Counted from the stretch's first letter, positions 26,851 through 36,361 are shown. The stretch: 64,000 bases of DNA from Clostridium sp. Marseille-P3244 (GCF_900120155.1 NZ_LT635548.1:284602-348601); one strand, 5' to 3'. Made by a program: numbers and translations. Notes: generated by a model not told the origin, from the sequence alone.

Positions 26851-27357
26851 CTAGCTTATCACAAAGAGAGGCTGGCCGTATTCCACCGGCTGGCCGTTTT
26901 CTACAAGTATTTCTGTCACAGTCCCGGCGAAATCGCTCTCGATCTCATTCATCAGCTTCATCGCCTCAACAATGGCAAGCACCTGACCTTTTTCCACGCC
27001 ATCTCCCACTTTTACGAAAGCTTCTGCGTCTTCCGCCGGTGCCGCGTAAAAGGTACCTACAAGAGGAGATTTTACAATATTTCCTTCCGGAACTTTCTCC
27101 TCGCTTTCCAGGTCCCCTGTATTTCCTGCTCCTTCCGCCACCTGAGTCGTCTGAGCAGAAACGGTCATCTCCGGAGATACCACTGCTGCCGGCATGGCCG
27201 GGGAAGCTGTGACAGGTGCCGCCGGAGCCTGCACCTGTACGATCCTGTCACTGGCTTTCTTCAGAGAAAGCTTTACGCCGCTCTCCTCGTATTTAAATTC
27301 TGTAAGATCTGAATCTGAGACGGCTTTCACTAATTCCAATACCTGTTCTATCTTCAT
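26851..27357 (-). CDS. accB: Acetyl-CoA carboxylase biotin carboxyl carrier
   Basis: A 168-residue carrier. The N-terminal helical segment ([13 protein letters not shown]) is followed by an Ala/Pro/Val-rich linker (about 45-75) and the C-terminal biotinyl domain with the acceptor lysine in VEAMKLMNE and thumb-like [21 protein letters not shown] 27357 has GGAG 8 bases upstream; a GTG at 27366 is less likely. It lies between fabF and fabZ in the operon. Confidence 0.96.
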   Translation of the reverse strand: MKIEQVLELVKAVSDSDLTEFKYEESGVKLSLKKASDRIVQVQAPAAPVTASPAMPAAVVSPEMTVSAQTTQVAEGAGNTGDLESEEKVPEGNIVKSPLVGTFYAAPAEDAEAFVKVGDGVEKGQVLAIVEAMKLMNEIESDFAGTVTEILVENGQPVEYGQPLFVIS

Positions 27358-27369
27358 CCCGCGCACTCC

Positions 27370-28608
27370 TTACCCTTCATATTTCTTTAACAACAGCGTG
27401 GCGTTATGCCCTCCGAACCCAAGGGAATTCGTCAGTACATAATTCACATCCTTCTCCACCGGAGCTCCCACTGCGTAATTCAGGTCACATTCCGGATCCA
27501 CATTTTCGGTGCCCACTGTCTGATGGATGAATCCGTCGCAAATGCTCTTCACACAGACAATGAACTCTACGCCCCCTGCTGCTCCCAGCAGATGCCCGAT
27601 CATGGATTTTGTAGAGTTTACGACGACAGTTCCTGCCGCGTCCCCCAGCGCATATTTGATGGCTTTTGTCTCAAACAGGTCATTGTGGTGGGTGCTGGTC
27701 CCATGGGCATTGATATAGTCGATCTGATCCGGTTCCACGCCGGCTTCCTTCATGGCAAGCTTCATCGCCATCCCGGCGCCCTCTCCATCTTCTGCCGGGG
27801 AAGTGATATGATAAGCATCGCCGGTAGCCCCATATCCTGCAAGCTCCGCATAGATCTGCGCGCCTCTTGCCTTTGCATGTTCCAGTTCTTCCAGAACGAC
27901 GATCCCGGAACCCTCTCCCAGGACAAATCCATCTCTGTCCTTGTCAAAGGGGCGGGAGGCATGCATGGGATCGTTGGTAGTAGACAATGCGGTCAGAGCC
28001 GTAAATCCGGCGATCCCTGTAGGACATACCGAAGCCTCTGTTCCACCTGCCACCATCACATCCGCATCTCCATACTGGATGGCACGCAGCGCATCTCCGA
28101 TACAGTGAGTGCCGGACGCGCAGGCTGTCACCACATTGGTGCATTTTCCTTTCAGTCCCAGCTGGATGGAAATATTTCCCGCTGCCATGTTGGAGATCAT
28201 CAGCGGCACCATCAGAGGATTTACCTTGTTGGGCCCCTTTGTCAGGATCTTCTCGTAGTTTGTCTCCACACACTGCAGACTTCCGATACCAGAACCGACA
28301 ATTACGCCCACTCTGTACGGATCTTCTTTCTCCATATCGATCCCCGCGTCCTCGAAGGCCTCCTTCGCCGCGGCCACCGCATACTGGGAAAAAAGCTCCA
28401 TTCTCTTCGCGGCCTTAAAATCCATGCGCTCTTTCGCGACAAAATCTTTCACTTCCGCCGCGATCTTCACCTTGTATTCAGACGCATCGAACTTCGTGAT
28501 CGGTCCGATGCCGACTTTTCCTTCCTTAATGTCGGCCCAGAACTCCTCCACCGTATTTCCGATGGGGGTCACAGCCCCAAGTCCCGTCACCACTACTCTT
28601 CTTTTCAT
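27370..28608 (-). CDS. fabF: 3-oxoacyl-ACP synthase II
   Basis: A 412-residue elongating condensing enzyme. Catalytic Cys in VTACASGTHCIGDA, His in INAHGTSTHHND and His in MIGHLLGAAGG complete the Cys-His-His triad. The start at 28608 (MKRRVVVTGLGAVTP) is the family N-terminus; the frame extends upstream to 28761 without homology. Lies between fabG and accB. Confidence 0.97.
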   Translation of the reverse strand: MKRRVVVTGLGAVTPIGNTVEEFWADIKEGKVGIGPITKFDASEYKVKIAAEVKDFVAKERMDFKAAKRMELFSQYAVAAAKEAFEDAGIDMEKEDPYRVGVIVGSGIGSLQCVETNYEKILTKGPNKVNPLMVPLMISNMAAGNISIQLGLKGKCTNVVTACASGTHCIGDALRAIQYGDADVMVAGGTEASVCPTGIAGFTALTALSTTNDPMHASRPFDKDRDGFVLGEGSGIVVLEELEHAKARGAQIYAELAGYGATGDAYHITSPAEDGEGAGMAMKLAMKEAGVEPDQIDYINAHGTSTHHNDLFETKAIKYALGDAAGTVVVNSTKSMIGHLLGAAGGVEFIVCVKSICDGFIHQTVGTENVDPECDLNYAVGAPVEKDVNYVLTNSLGFGGHNATLLLKKYEG

Positions 28609-28678
28609 GTTCCTGCCCTTTCTGACAGAAGCACTCTGCCTCTGTCCTGCTCTGTTTCCATGTTGGTTTTCTTTTTGA

Positions 28679-29419
28679 TTACATGGCCATTCCGCCATCC
28701 ACATTGAGCACCTGTCCGGTGATATATCCGGCCTCTTCCGACGCCAGAAATGCCGCCGCACTGGCGATATCTTCCGTTTCTCCGAACCGCCCCAGCGGGA
28801 TCTGCGCCACTGCGCCTTCTCTTACTTTATCTGAAAGTACTTCCGTCATCTCTGTATTGATGAATCCCGGAGCGATGGCATTGACCGTGATCCCCCGGCT
28901 TGCCAGCTCCCGCGCGGCCGACTTTGTCAGCCCGATGACCCCCGCCTTGGAGGCGGAATAATTTGCCTGCCCCGCGTTTCCAAGAACACCGGACACAGAT
29001 GACAGATTGATGATGCGTCCGCCCTTCTGACGGATCATCTGTCTTGCCACAAAACGGATACAGTTGAACGTTCCTTTCAGGTTTGTATCCAGCACCGCGT
29101 CAAAATCTTCCTCTGACATTTTCATTAGGAGACCGTCTCTCGTAATGCCTGCGTTATTTACCAGGATATCCACTCTTCCGAAAGAATCGATGATCTCTTT
29201 GAACATCGCCTCGCACGCCCTGTAGTCTGACACATCACACTGCATGATCTCTGCCTTTCCACCGGCTGCCTCGATCTCCTTTTTCACTTCTTCGGCCCGC
29301 TCTCTGGATCCGTTATAATTGATGACGACCCCGGCGCCCAGGCCTGCCAGCTTTATGGCAATGGCTCTTCCGATCCCCCTGGAAGCTCCGGTCACTACCG
29401 CGACTTTTCCATTTAACAT
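28679..29419 (-). CDS. fabG: 3-oxoacyl-ACP reductase
   Basis: A 246-residue NADPH-dependent [41 protein letters not shown] (catalytic Tyr/Lys), C-terminal [14 protein letters not shown]. It reduces the beta-keto group in elongation. The start overlaps the fabD stop by a few bases, so it is translationally coupled. Confidence 0.97.
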   Translation of the reverse strand: MLNGKVAVVTGASRGIGRAIAIKLAGLGAGVVINYNGSRERAEEVKKEIEAAGGKAEIMQCDVSDYRACEAMFKEIIDSFGRVDILVNNAGITRDGLLMKMSEEDFDAVLDTNLKGTFNCIRFVARQMIRQKGGRIINLSSVSGVLGNAGQANYSASKAGVIGLTKSAARELASRGITVNAIAPGFINTEMTEVLSDKVREGAVAQIPLGRFGETEDIASAAAFLASEEAGYITGQVLNVDGGMAM

Positions 29420-30333
29420 AACTCATTTACCACCTTATCTACATCTTCCCATGTGCCGATATTGTATACTTTTACATCCCGGCTGATCTTGCGCATGAAA
29501 CCTGCCAATGTACGTCCCGGCCCGATCTCCACAAATGTATCCACGCCGTCCGCGGTCATATTTTCCACACTCTGCTGCCATCTGACAGAAGACGCCACCT
29601 GCTTTTCCAGCAGAGCCTTTGTCCGGGAAATATCGGTTACATATTCCGCTGTCACATTGGTCACATAAGGGATCTGCAGCGGCGTCAGCTCTATATCTTC
29701 CAGGACACGCCCCAGCTCTCTGCCGGCCTCTGCCAGCATGGGGGAATGGAAGGGCCCGCTTACATTCAATGGCATGACCCGTTTTGCCCCGGCGTCCTTT
29801 AACGCGGCGGAAGCCTTCTCAACACTGTCCGTCCATCCCGTGATCACGATCTGGCCGGGACAGTTGTAGTTGGCCACAGTCACGCCGTCCATCCCGCCGA
29901 TCACGCTCTCGATCGCTTCTCCTGTCATACCAAGTACTGCCGCCATGGATCCTCTGCCTCCGGGCACTGCGTTCTGCATCAGGATGCCCCGCTGTCTTAC
30001 CGTCGTGATGGCGTCCTCTGCAGACATTCCTCCCGCGGATGCAATGGCACAGTATTCTCCCAGGCTCAGTCCGGCGGTCACATCCGGCTGAAGCCCCCGT
30101 TCTCTTACCACGTGCTCCATCGCCATACAGACAGTTACAAGCGCCGCCTGCGTATACTCTGTCTGATCCAGTCTGTCATTCTCTTCAAAGCACAGTTCCT
30201 TCATATCTATTCCCAGCCGCTTAGATGCCTCATCGATCACCCTCGCCGCTGTTTCACTCTGTTCATAAAAATCCTTCCCCATCCCGGCTTTCTGCGCTCC
30301 CTGTCCCGGGAACATAAATGCGGTCTTACTCAT
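29413..30333 (-). CDS. fabD: Malonyl-CoA:ACP transacylase
   Basis: A 306-residue acyltransferase loading malonate onto ACP. Visible: [16 protein letters not shown], nucleophile Ser in [11 protein letters not shown], active-site Arg in [12 protein letters not shown] region, and catalytic His in GPFHSPM. Overlaps fabK upstream (8 bp) and fabG downstream. Confidence 0.97.
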   Translation of the reverse strand: MSKTAFMFPGQGAQKAGMGKDFYEQSETAARVIDEASKRLGIDMKELCFEENDRLDQTEYTQAALVTVCMAMEHVVRERGLQPDVTAGLSLGEYCAIASAGGMSAEDAITTVRQRGILMQNAVPGGRGSMAAVLGMTGEAIESVIGGMDGVTVANYNCPGQIVITGWTDSVEKASAALKDAGAKRVMPLNVSGPFHSPMLAEAGRELGRVLEDIELTPLQIPYVTNVTAEYVTDISRTKALLEKQVASSVRWQQSVENMTADGVDTFVEIGPGRTLAGFMRKISRDVKVYNIGTWEDVDKVVNELC

Positions 30334-31264
30334 AGAACCCTTTTCCTCCGATCAGATCATCCGTCTCTTTCACCAGTTTCTGGATCAGATCATGGCATGA
30401 CATTTTCTCTTTCACCATTCCGGCGATCTGTCCCGCCATCACGCTTCCGGTCTTCACATCTCCGTCCACAACAGCCTTCCTCAGGCCGCCCAGTGTGAGA
30501 AGTTCAAGATCTTCAAAGGAAGCGCCTTCCTGCTCCTTCTTTAAGTACTCTTTTGTCATCTGGTTTCTCAGGGCACGCACCGGATGTCCCGTAGAACGCC
30601 CTGTCACTCTTGAGTCGATATCTCTTGCCTTGATGATCATGTCCTTATAATTTTCATGAACCTGAGATTCATTCGTAACAACAAAATGAGTTCCCATCTG
30701 CACGCCCTGGGCGCCAAGCATAAATGCCGCCGCAATCCCTCTTCCGTCGGCAATTCCGCCTGCGGCGATAACCGGAACGCTTACCGCGTCCACAACCTGA
30801 GGCACAAGTACCATAGTCGTATTCTCACCAATGTGTCCGCCGGCTTCTGTTCCCTCCGCGACCAGCGCGTCCGCCCCGCATCTTTCCATGCGCTTTGCCA
30901 GCGCGACAGAAGCGATGACCGGGATCACCTTTACTCCGGCTTCTTTCCACATCTTCATATATTTTTCGGGAGAGCCTGCTCCTGTGGTAACAACCTTCAC
31001 ACCCTCCTCGACGATCACTTTTGCCACATCATCCGCATAGGGACTCATTAACATGATATTTACCCCAAAGGGTTTGTCAGTCAGCTTCTTTGCTTCCCTG
31101 ATCTGGTCACGCACCCAGTCAGCCGGCGCGCTTGCAGCACCGATCAGCCCCAGACCGCCGGCTTCGGATACGGCGGCTGCGAGATGATACTCAGCAACCC
31201 ATGCCATTCCTCCCTGAATGATCGGATATTCAATTCCCAACAGTTCGGTCACTTTTGTTTTCAT
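30326..31264 (-). CDS. fabK: Enoyl-ACP reductase II (FMN)
   Basis: A 312-residue flavin enoyl reductase: EYPIIQGGMAWVAEY, VVTTGAGSPEKYM, VAEGTEAGGHIGENTT, VIAAGGIADGRGIAAAFMLGAQGVQMGTHF. It matches FabK in length and lacks the C-terminal cysteine cluster of the paralog at 22141-23193. FabK enzymes are insensitive to triclosan. It follows acpP in the operon; no fabI is present in this window. Confidence 0.95.
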   Translation of the reverse strand: MKTKVTELLGIEYPIIQGGMAWVAEYHLAAAVSEAGGLGLIGAASAPADWVRDQIREAKKLTDKPFGVNIMLMSPYADDVAKVIVEEGVKVVTTGAGSPEKYMKMWKEAGVKVIPVIASVALAKRMERCGADALVAEGTEAGGHIGENTTMVLVPQVVDAVSVPVIAAGGIADGRGIAAAFMLGAQGVQMGTHFVVTNESQVHENYKDMIIKARDIDSRVTGRSTGHPVRALRNQMTKEYLKKEQEGASFEDLELLTLGGLRKAVVDGDVKTGSVMAGQIAGMVKEKMSCHDLIQKLVKETDDLIGGKGFYE

Positions 31265-31301
31265 ACTCTACAACCTTTCTTCAAATCTTTTGTTTCCGTG
31301 A

Positions 31302-31526
31302 TTATTTATGTGCTTCCAGATATTTCACGACATCGCCGATGGTGCTGATCTGCTCCAGATCTTCGGAGGGGATCTCCACCTCGAACTCTTCCTCAAATGC
31401 CATTACCATCTCAAACAGATCCAGAGAATCTGCCCCCAGATCATCCTTGAACGATGTCTCGGCTGTAAGCCCTTCTGCATCGACATTCAGTGATTCTGCA
31501 ACGATTTCTTTGATCTTCTCCAACAT
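31302..31526 (-). CDS. acpP: Acyl carrier protein
   Basis: A 74-residue acidic four-helix ACP. The phosphopantetheine serine is in [17 protein letters not shown] 31526 (MLEKIKEIV) with GGAAAGAAAA upstream is used; the frame extends upstream into the fabH-acpP spacer without homology. It lies second in the operon after fabH. Confidence 0.97.
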   Translation of the reverse strand: MLEKIKEIVAESLNVDAEGLTAETSFKDDLGADSLDLFEMVMAFEEEFEVEIPSEDLEQISTIGDVVKYLEAHK

Positions 31527-31611
31527 GATTTTCTTTTCCTTTCTTCCTTTTAAATAAATCTTTTTATGTAATCCGGCGGTGCCGGGAATTACCTGAGGCG
31601 GTTCCTGACCG

Positions 31612-32574
31612 CTACCACTCAAACAGGCATGCCGCCCATGTAAGTCCTGCCCCGAATCCGCAGAGCATCACTTTCTGCCCGGTCCGGAACATCTCCTTTT
31701 GGTTCATCTCGTCCAGAAGGATGGGCACTGTAGCGGCAGAGGTGTTAGCGTACTCTTCCAGGTTCATAGGGAACTTTTCGATATCCGTCTTCAGCCTCTT
31801 TGCCACTGCCTCAATGATCCTCCGGTTGGCCTGGTGCAGGACGAAATAGTCGATATCTTCCAGCTCCAGGTCTGTTTGTCCAAGTACCTCTTCTATGATC
31901 TCCGGCACCTTGCGCACCGCGAACTTAAAGACTGCCTGCCCGTCCATCTGAATGTAGGAAGCCTTGTCTTCCCGGGCGGCGTCCCAGCCTTTTCTGTGTC
32001 TGCTCAGCCCGGTCAGAGCCGCTCCTTTTTCCCCCTCGGAATGAGCCGCCATATACACCGGAGCGCCCTCTTCGGCACGGAGCACCACCGCGCCGGCGCC
32101 ATCGCCGAACAGGATGCAGGTTCCCCGGTCTGTCCAGTCTACCAGATTGCTCATACTGTCTGCCCCGATCACCAGGACGGTCCGACAGATTCCTGCGCCT
32201 ATGTATGCCTGAGCCGTGTTGAACGCCAGGACAAAACCCGTACATGCGGCATTCAGATCATATCCCGCCGCATGTACCGCCCCGATGGTCTTCTGGACTT
32301 CGCATGCCGCGCAGGGGAAAACGGTTTCGGAGGAAGATGTGGCCACCAGGATCAGGTCGATCTCTTCCGGATCGATCCCGCTCTGCTCCACTGCCCGAAG
32401 CGCCGCCTGTCCCGCCATATAAGAAGTTGTCTCTTCTCCGATGATATGCCGTCTCCCGATGCCGGTCCTTTCCCGTATCCACGCATCGCTGGTGTCCACG
32501 ATCTTTGCCAGACTGTCATTATCCATAACATGAGGCGGCACATAAGAGCCGGTTCCACATATCTTTCCTACCAT
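31612..32574 (-). CDS. fabH: 3-oxoacyl-ACP synthase III
   Basis: A 320-residue initiating condensing enzyme joining acyl-CoA and malonyl-ACP. Catalytic Cys in [12 protein letters not shown], His in VLHQANRRI and Asn in [11 protein letters not shown] are present. ATG 32574 ([13 protein letters not shown]) has TTGGAG 8 bases upstream. First gene of the roughly 11-kb operon, directly behind the regulated promoter. Confidence 0.97.
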   Translation of the reverse strand: MVGKICGTGSYVPPHVMDNDSLAKIVDTSDAWIRERTGIGRRHIIGEETTSYMAGQAALRAVEQSGIDPEEIDLILVATSSSETVFPCAACEVQKTIGAVHAAGYDLNAACTGFVLAFNTAQAYIGAGICRTVLVIGADSMSNLVDWTDRGTCILFGDGAGAVVLRAEEGAPVYMAAHSEGEKGAALTGLSRHRKGWDAAREDKASYIQMDGQAVFKFAVRKVPEIIEEVLGQTDLELEDIDYFVLHQANRRIIEAVAKRLKTDIEKFPMNLEEYANTSAATVPILLDEMNQKEMFRTGQKVMLCGFGAGLTWAACLFEW

Positions 32575-32617
32575 CACTGTTCTCCAAATCTCCAAATTTA
32601 CTTTGGTCATTAAATAT

Positions 32618-32630
32618 TTTGACTTTCAAA
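32618..32630. promoter_or_regulatory. FabT-type operator
   Basis: The palindrome TTTGACTTTCAAA (TTTGA-CTT-TCAAA) adjoins and overlaps the first base of the -10. The core matches known streptococcal FabT sites, also built on TTTGA...TCAAA. A second, weaker inverted repeat CCAAA/TTTGG lies at 32592-32606. The cognate protein is probably the MarR at 21665-22123. Confidence 0.7.
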
Positions 32631-32657
32631 GTATATCACAACAAAGAGATTTGTCAA
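32630..32657 (-). promoter_or_regulatory. Promoter of fatty-acid operon
   Basis: Minus strand TTGACA (32652-32657), 16-base spacer, TATACT (32630-32635). The transcript would start at about 32622, inside the FabT-like palindrome, giving a leader of about 50 nt before fabH. Confidence 0.8.
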
Positions 32658-32702
32658 TATGTTTTCTGTAATAACTTTGTAACATTTATCGACAGGATTT
32701 TT

Positions 32703-33269
32703 CTAACGGATTCCGGCGAAGGCCAGTCCGGCTTTTGCCGCGCCCGCCAATACCATGACCGCCACCGGATTCATCCGGAATTTCTTCAGAAGGATCACGC
32801 AGATCACAAAGATACCCGCCAGCGTCCAGTTCGTCCCGTTTAAGGACACTGCGTCCACCGTACCCCAGAACGCGGTCACCAGAATGGAGATCCCCGCTGA
32901 GGCGATCATTGCCACGACTGCCGGGCGGAGAGACTCCAGCACCCCCTGAAGCATGTTCATGCTGCGGTATTTCAGATACAGTCTGGCGATCACAATGACG
33001 ATCACGCAGGAGGGCAGGATACAGCCCAGTGTGGCGACCAGCGCTCCCGTAAGTCCGGCAATCTTGATCCCCACAAAGGTTGCCGAGTTGATCGCGATGG
33101 GCCCCGGCGTCATCTGGGAGATTGTGATCAGATCCGTAAATTCACCCATGCTCAGCCAATGATGGGAAATGACAACCTGCTCCTGGATCAGCGGCATGGC
33201 CGCGTACCCTCCTCCGAAGCTGAACAGTCCGATCCTGAGAAAACTTAAGAACAGCTGCAGATAGATCAA
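32703..33269 (-). CDS. Chromate transporter family protein, half 2
   Basis: A 188-residue CHR-domain membrane protein: FSFGGGYAAMPLIQEQVV, then TDLITISQMTPGPIAINSATFVG, both family hallmarks, with five or six hydrophobic segments. Two half-size CHR proteins encoded side by side form an antiparallel heterodimer in Gram-positives. The substrate may be chromate or another oxyanion. Overlaps the other half by four bases. Confidence 0.88.
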   Translation of the reverse strand: MIYLQLFLSFLRIGLFSFGGGYAAMPLIQEQVVISHHWLSMGEFTDLITISQMTPGPIAINSATFVGIKIAGLTGALVATLGCILPSCVIVIVIARLYLKYRSMNMLQGVLESLRPAVVAMIASAGISILVTAFWGTVDAVSLNGTNWTLAGIFVICVILLKKFRMNPVAVMVLAGAAKAGLAFAGIR

Positions 33270-33829
33270 TTTGTCTTCCCCCTCTCACGGTAAAGTGTCC
33301 GGGCCACCCCGATCACGATGCAGACAAGGATGATACAGACCACATTCACGCCCAGGCAGGCCGCCGCGAAAGCCCCGGCCATGATCCCGATGGAGGCCGG
33401 ACTCCTGCCATGGACGATGCCGGCCCCCATCTCATATACCACTACCGCGATCACGGCGCCTACGCCGGCCTGCATCCCTTCCAGCACCTGAGACACGATA
33501 AAATTGTCGCGGAACGCGGTATAAAAGGCAGAGATCACCGAAATGATCACAAAGGGCGGGATCACCGTCCCGATGATTGCGGTGAGCGCTCCTGCAAGAC
33601 CGGCCAGCTTATACCCTACTACGATCGCCCCGTTCACGGCCACTGCTCCGGGAGCAGACTGGGCGATGGCTGTCAGATCCAGCATCTCATCCTCTTCAAT
33701 CCAGTGATATTCATCTACAAACTTCCGTTTCATCAGTGTCACGATCACATAGCCCCCGCCAAAGGTAAAAGCACTGAGATACAATGTGGACAGGAACACC
33801 TTCCACAGAATTTTTCTTTTGTCTGTCAT
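33266..33829 (-). CDS. Chromate transporter family protein, half 1
   Basis: A 187-residue CHR-domain protein: FTFGGGYVIVTLMKRKFV, LDLTAIAQSAPGAVAVNGAIVVGY. It pairs with the downstream half. ATG 33829 is preferred over an upstream TTG at 33847, which abuts the GGGGAG. The upstream region (33830-33972) holds no other gene. The two genes probably form their own unit behind the SRAP stop. Confidence 0.88.
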   Translation of the reverse strand: MTDKRKILWKVFLSTLYLSAFTFGGGYVIVTLMKRKFVDEYHWIEEDEMLDLTAIAQSAPGAVAVNGAIVVGYKLAGLAGALTAIIGTVIPPFVIISVISAFYTAFRDNFIVSQVLEGMQAGVGAVIAVVVYEMGAGIVHGRSPASIGIMAGAFAAACLGVNVVCIILVCIVIGVARTLYRERGKTN

Positions 33830-33972
33830 TTCCGTTATTCTCTCCAACTCCCCCGGTTCCGGTATACCCGCCGGGCTTATTTGCCTCTTCTGAAAGGAAT
33901 ATATTATAAGAACTTTGATAAATGTATGTGATGTCTGTGTTATTTTTCTGTAAGCCGTCCTGCTGCCTGTTG

Positions 33973-34560
33973 CTATACAAAGGGAAAACGCATCTGCTCA
34001 TAATCTGCCTTTGCCTTCAAAAGGCCCGGCGTCTTGTGCAGGAGCGTCTCTGCTGCCCTGTCGTCCAGGAGCCAGTCGTCGATCTCCTGCTTTTCCAGGA
34101 CCAGCGGCATCCGGTCATGGACCGGAAGGACGGACGGATTTGCCGCTGTCGTCAGCACCACAAAGCAGTCCCGATCCTTTCCTTCCTCAAAGCATCCCGC
34201 CAGAAACAGCGTCCCTCCTGTCTTTCGTTCAAACCGGAACTTCTCCTTCTCCCGGTTCCACTCATAAAAGCCCCGCGCCGGGATCACACACCGCCGGCTC
34301 CTGATACACTCCCGAAACGTCTTCCGCTCCAGTGCACTCTCCGCCCGGGCATTGATCAAAAGTCCTCTGTCGTTATACCCGGGAAAGCCCCAGCGCATCT
34401 GTTCCGCGGACAGACCCTCTCCCCGGGAGCGCAGGATAAGCGCGTTCTGGGAGGGAAACACATCCCTCCGCCGCGCCGGCCATATGCTTTTATCCAGGCT
34501 GCGCACCAGTCTTTCAATCTCTCCCGCCATTTCCTCATCTACATAATATCGTCCGCACAA
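33973..34560 (-). CDS. SRAP domain abasic-site protein (HMCES/YedK)
   Basis: A 195-residue SOS response-associated peptidase-fold protein that crosslinks to abasic sites in single-stranded DNA through Cys2. The translation opens MCGRYYVDEE with Cys2; other visible features are NARAES, CVIPARGFYEWN, and MPLVL with an active-site His context DRMPLVLEKQEIDDWL. The start codon is TTG at 34560, which alone places Cys at position 2 and has GGAGG 8 bases upstream. Third gene behind the LexA-box promoter (dinB, small protein, SRAP). Confidence 0.93.
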   Translation of the reverse strand: MCGRYYVDEEMAGEIERLVRSLDKSIWPARRRDVFPSQNALILRSRGEGLSAEQMRWGFPGYNDRGLLINARAESALERKTFRECIRSRRCVIPARGFYEWNREKEKFRFERKTGGTLFLAGCFEEGKDRDCFVVLTTAANPSVLPVHDRMPLVLEKQEIDDWLLDDRAAETLLHKTPGLLKAKADYEQMRFPFV

Positions 34561-34581
34561 GTGTCCCGCCTCCTTGTCTTT

Positions 34582-34896
34582 CTATCCGCCCCAGCTTAAT
34601 TTCCAGCAGCCGGTCTCTGTATAGTAGTATAACCGGAACAGATATTCTCTATTTTCATATACGGTCCGGCAGCAGTACTCCCAGACAGGGATCCCACAGT
34701 ACCGCCTGCTTTCTTTCCACAGTACACGGATCTGGTCTATACTGTGGATGCCGCCCTCTTTGTCCCGGTATTTCAGCTTCTTCGGCATGATATCCCCCGT
34801 ACTGGTAAACCACACGCCGCACGCCACCTCTTCCTGCGGCCGGTTCAGTTCTCCCTCGTCCGGCCTCCGGGCGTTGATCCCGATTCCCATGTTCAT
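34582..34896 (-). CDS. Unknown 104-residue protein in SOS cassette
   Basis: Not recognised. It is basic and rich in aromatics and arginine, without membrane segments or a clear nucleic-acid-binding motif. Segments include IMPKKLKYRDKEGGIHSIDQ (beta-rich, Asp/Glu), VLWKESRRYCGIPVWEYCC (two to three cysteines) and ENREYLFRLYYYTETGCWKL. It lies 15 bp after dinB and 21 bp before SRAP, with no room for promoters, so it should be LexA-regulated with them. Either of two nearby ATGs (34896, 34890) may start it. A role in lesion bypass or abasic-site handling is a guess from position only. Confidence 0.7.
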   Translation of the reverse strand: MNMGIGINARRPDEGELNRPQEEVACGVWFTSTGDIMPKKLKYRDKEGGIHSIDQIRVLWKESRRYCGIPVWEYCCRTVYENREYLFRLYYYTETGCWKLSWGG

Positions 34897-34911
34897 CCTG
34901 TTCCATCTCTC

Positions 34912-36177
34912 CTATTCTACACTGGTTTTGCTGTAATCAACAGTCCTTTTTTCACGGCTGATCCCTCCTGACATGTGGTCCACATGGCAGTTTTCCAGAA
35001 AGACCGCCCGTTTTACCGCGTCAATGCCGTACCGGCCCCGGATCTTATCCACCGCGACATCCATCCGTTCCAGTTTTTCGTGATCCGTCGGGTCGAACAT
35101 ATGGATCTGGCGCATATCCCCTTTATCCCGCAGCTTTCCTGTGTGTATGCCAAGCTGGCGGATGGGACGTCCGTCCCACAGCCGGTCAAAGATCTGGCAG
35201 GCCCGGGCATGAAGCTCGGTTGTGATATTGGTGGCATCTGTCAGAGTCATCTGCTGCCCTGCCTGGCTCAGATCAAAATACCGGATCCCCACAGCGATCC
35301 TCTCTGCGCGCACTCCGGCCGCCCGCAGCCTGGTCCCCACAGTCTCTGCCAGAGCCAGCAGCACCAGTTTGGCTCCGGAAGGATCTGTCACATCAAAGGC
35401 GATGGTTGTGCTGTCCCCATATCCTTTGTTCGCCGGAGGTTCCTCCCGGACAACAGACACATCCATCCCATTGGCAAAAGCCTGGATCACTTCCCCGTGT
35501 TTCTTCAGATGCAGTTTCACAAGTCCGGGATCTGCGCAGGCCAGCTCTTTGATCCTGTCTATCCCCAGTTTCTTCAGTTTTTCGGTGGTTGCCCTCCCCA
35601 CGAAAAACAGGTCGCTGACCGGAAGAGGCCACATCTTTTCCCTGATCTCATGTTTCCACAGTGTATGCACCATATCCGGTTTCCGGAAATCCGACGCCAT
35701 CTTCGCCAGCACTTTATTTTCTGAAATTCCTACATTGACCGTAAACCCCAGCTCCAGGCGGATCTGATCCCGGATCCGGCAGGCTGCCGTCACCGGATCG
35801 CCCCACAGTTTCTCTGTCCCTGTCATATCCATGAAAGCCTCGTCAATGGAATACTGCTCCACACACGGCGAATACCGGCGGAGGATCTCCATAAACGCCT
35901 GGGAACACCGTTCATACAGGCTGTAATTGGGCGGGACAAGGATCAGTCCCGGACATTTCCTTCGTGCCTCCGGTATGGTCTCTCCTGGCCGGATCTGATA
36001 CCTCCTGGACGGAATGGACTTGGCCAGGATGATCCCGTGCCGCATTGCCGCGTCTCCCGCCACGGCGGCGGTCTCTTTCCGCAGATCTCTGCTCCCGCCC
36101 AGGTGTCTGAGACGGTAGACAGCCTCCCAGGAGAGGAACGCCGAATTTACATCAATATGAAAAATCACCTTTCTCAA
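34912..36177 (-). CDS. dinB: DNA polymerase IV-like Y-family polymerase
   Basis: A 421-residue translesion polymerase. Metal ligands in HIDVNSAFLSWEA and YSIDEAFMDMTG, then a HhH region (KLKKLGIDRIKELA) and a little-finger C-terminus. Sequence SKSIPSRRYQIRPGETIPEA is typical of the Firmicute DinB/UvrX branch. The start is TTG at 36177 with AAGGAGG 12 bases upstream. The promoter contains a perfect LexA box. First of three SOS genes. Confidence 0.93.
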   Translation of the reverse strand: MRKVIFHIDVNSAFLSWEAVYRLRHLGGSRDLRKETAAVAGDAAMRHGIILAKSIPSRRYQIRPGETIPEARRKCPGLILVPPNYSLYERCSQAFMEILRRYSPCVEQYSIDEAFMDMTGTEKLWGDPVTAACRIRDQIRLELGFTVNVGISENKVLAKMASDFRKPDMVHTLWKHEIREKMWPLPVSDLFFVGRATTEKLKKLGIDRIKELACADPGLVKLHLKKHGEVIQAFANGMDVSVVREEPPANKGYGDSTTIAFDVTDPSGAKLVLLALAETVGTRLRAAGVRAERIAVGIRYFDLSQAGQQMTLTDATNITTELHARACQIFDRLWDGRPIRQLGIHTGKLRDKGDMRQIHMFDPTDHEKLERMDVAVDKIRGRYGIDAVKRAVFLENCHVDHMSGGISREKRTVDYSKTSVE

Positions 36178-36204
36178 CTCTTATGTCCGCCTCCTTTCGC
36201 ATTT

Positions 36205-36233
36205 ATTATAGGGAACATATGTTCTTTTCGCAA
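36205..36233 (-). promoter_or_regulatory. dinB promoter with LexA (SOS) box
   Basis: Minus strand TTGCGA (36228-36233), 17-base spacer, TATAAT (36205-36210). The spacer contains GAACATATGTTC (36213-36224), a perfect match to the Gram-positive LexA consensus GAAC-N4-GTTC. This places dinB, the unknown protein and SRAP under SOS control. Confidence 0.92.
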
Positions 36234-36291
36234 GGTGATTCTTTTTCCCAGTTATGGATATATTTTTCTGCCAGACATATTTTTCTGCCTG

Positions 36292-36344
36292 TTGACAATG
36301 CATGTTCTTTCTCTTATAATCTATACATACCAAATGAATGTATA
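36292..36344 (+). promoter_or_regulatory. tetR promoter and operator
   Basis: TTGACA (36292-36297), 17-base spacer, TATAAT (36315-36320). The palindrome TATACAT...ATGTATA (36322-36344), containing ACATACCAA and ATGAATGT half-sites, covers the transcription start. Autorepression is likely. A 13-bp direct repeat ATATTTTTCTGCC (36260 and 36277) lies just upstream. Confidence 0.8.
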
Positions 36345-36361
36345 TGAGAGGAAGGAACTGT

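Noticed and set aside
27406..28707. 433-codon plus-strand ORF
   Set aside because: Antisense to fabF; no ribosome site or recognisable domain.
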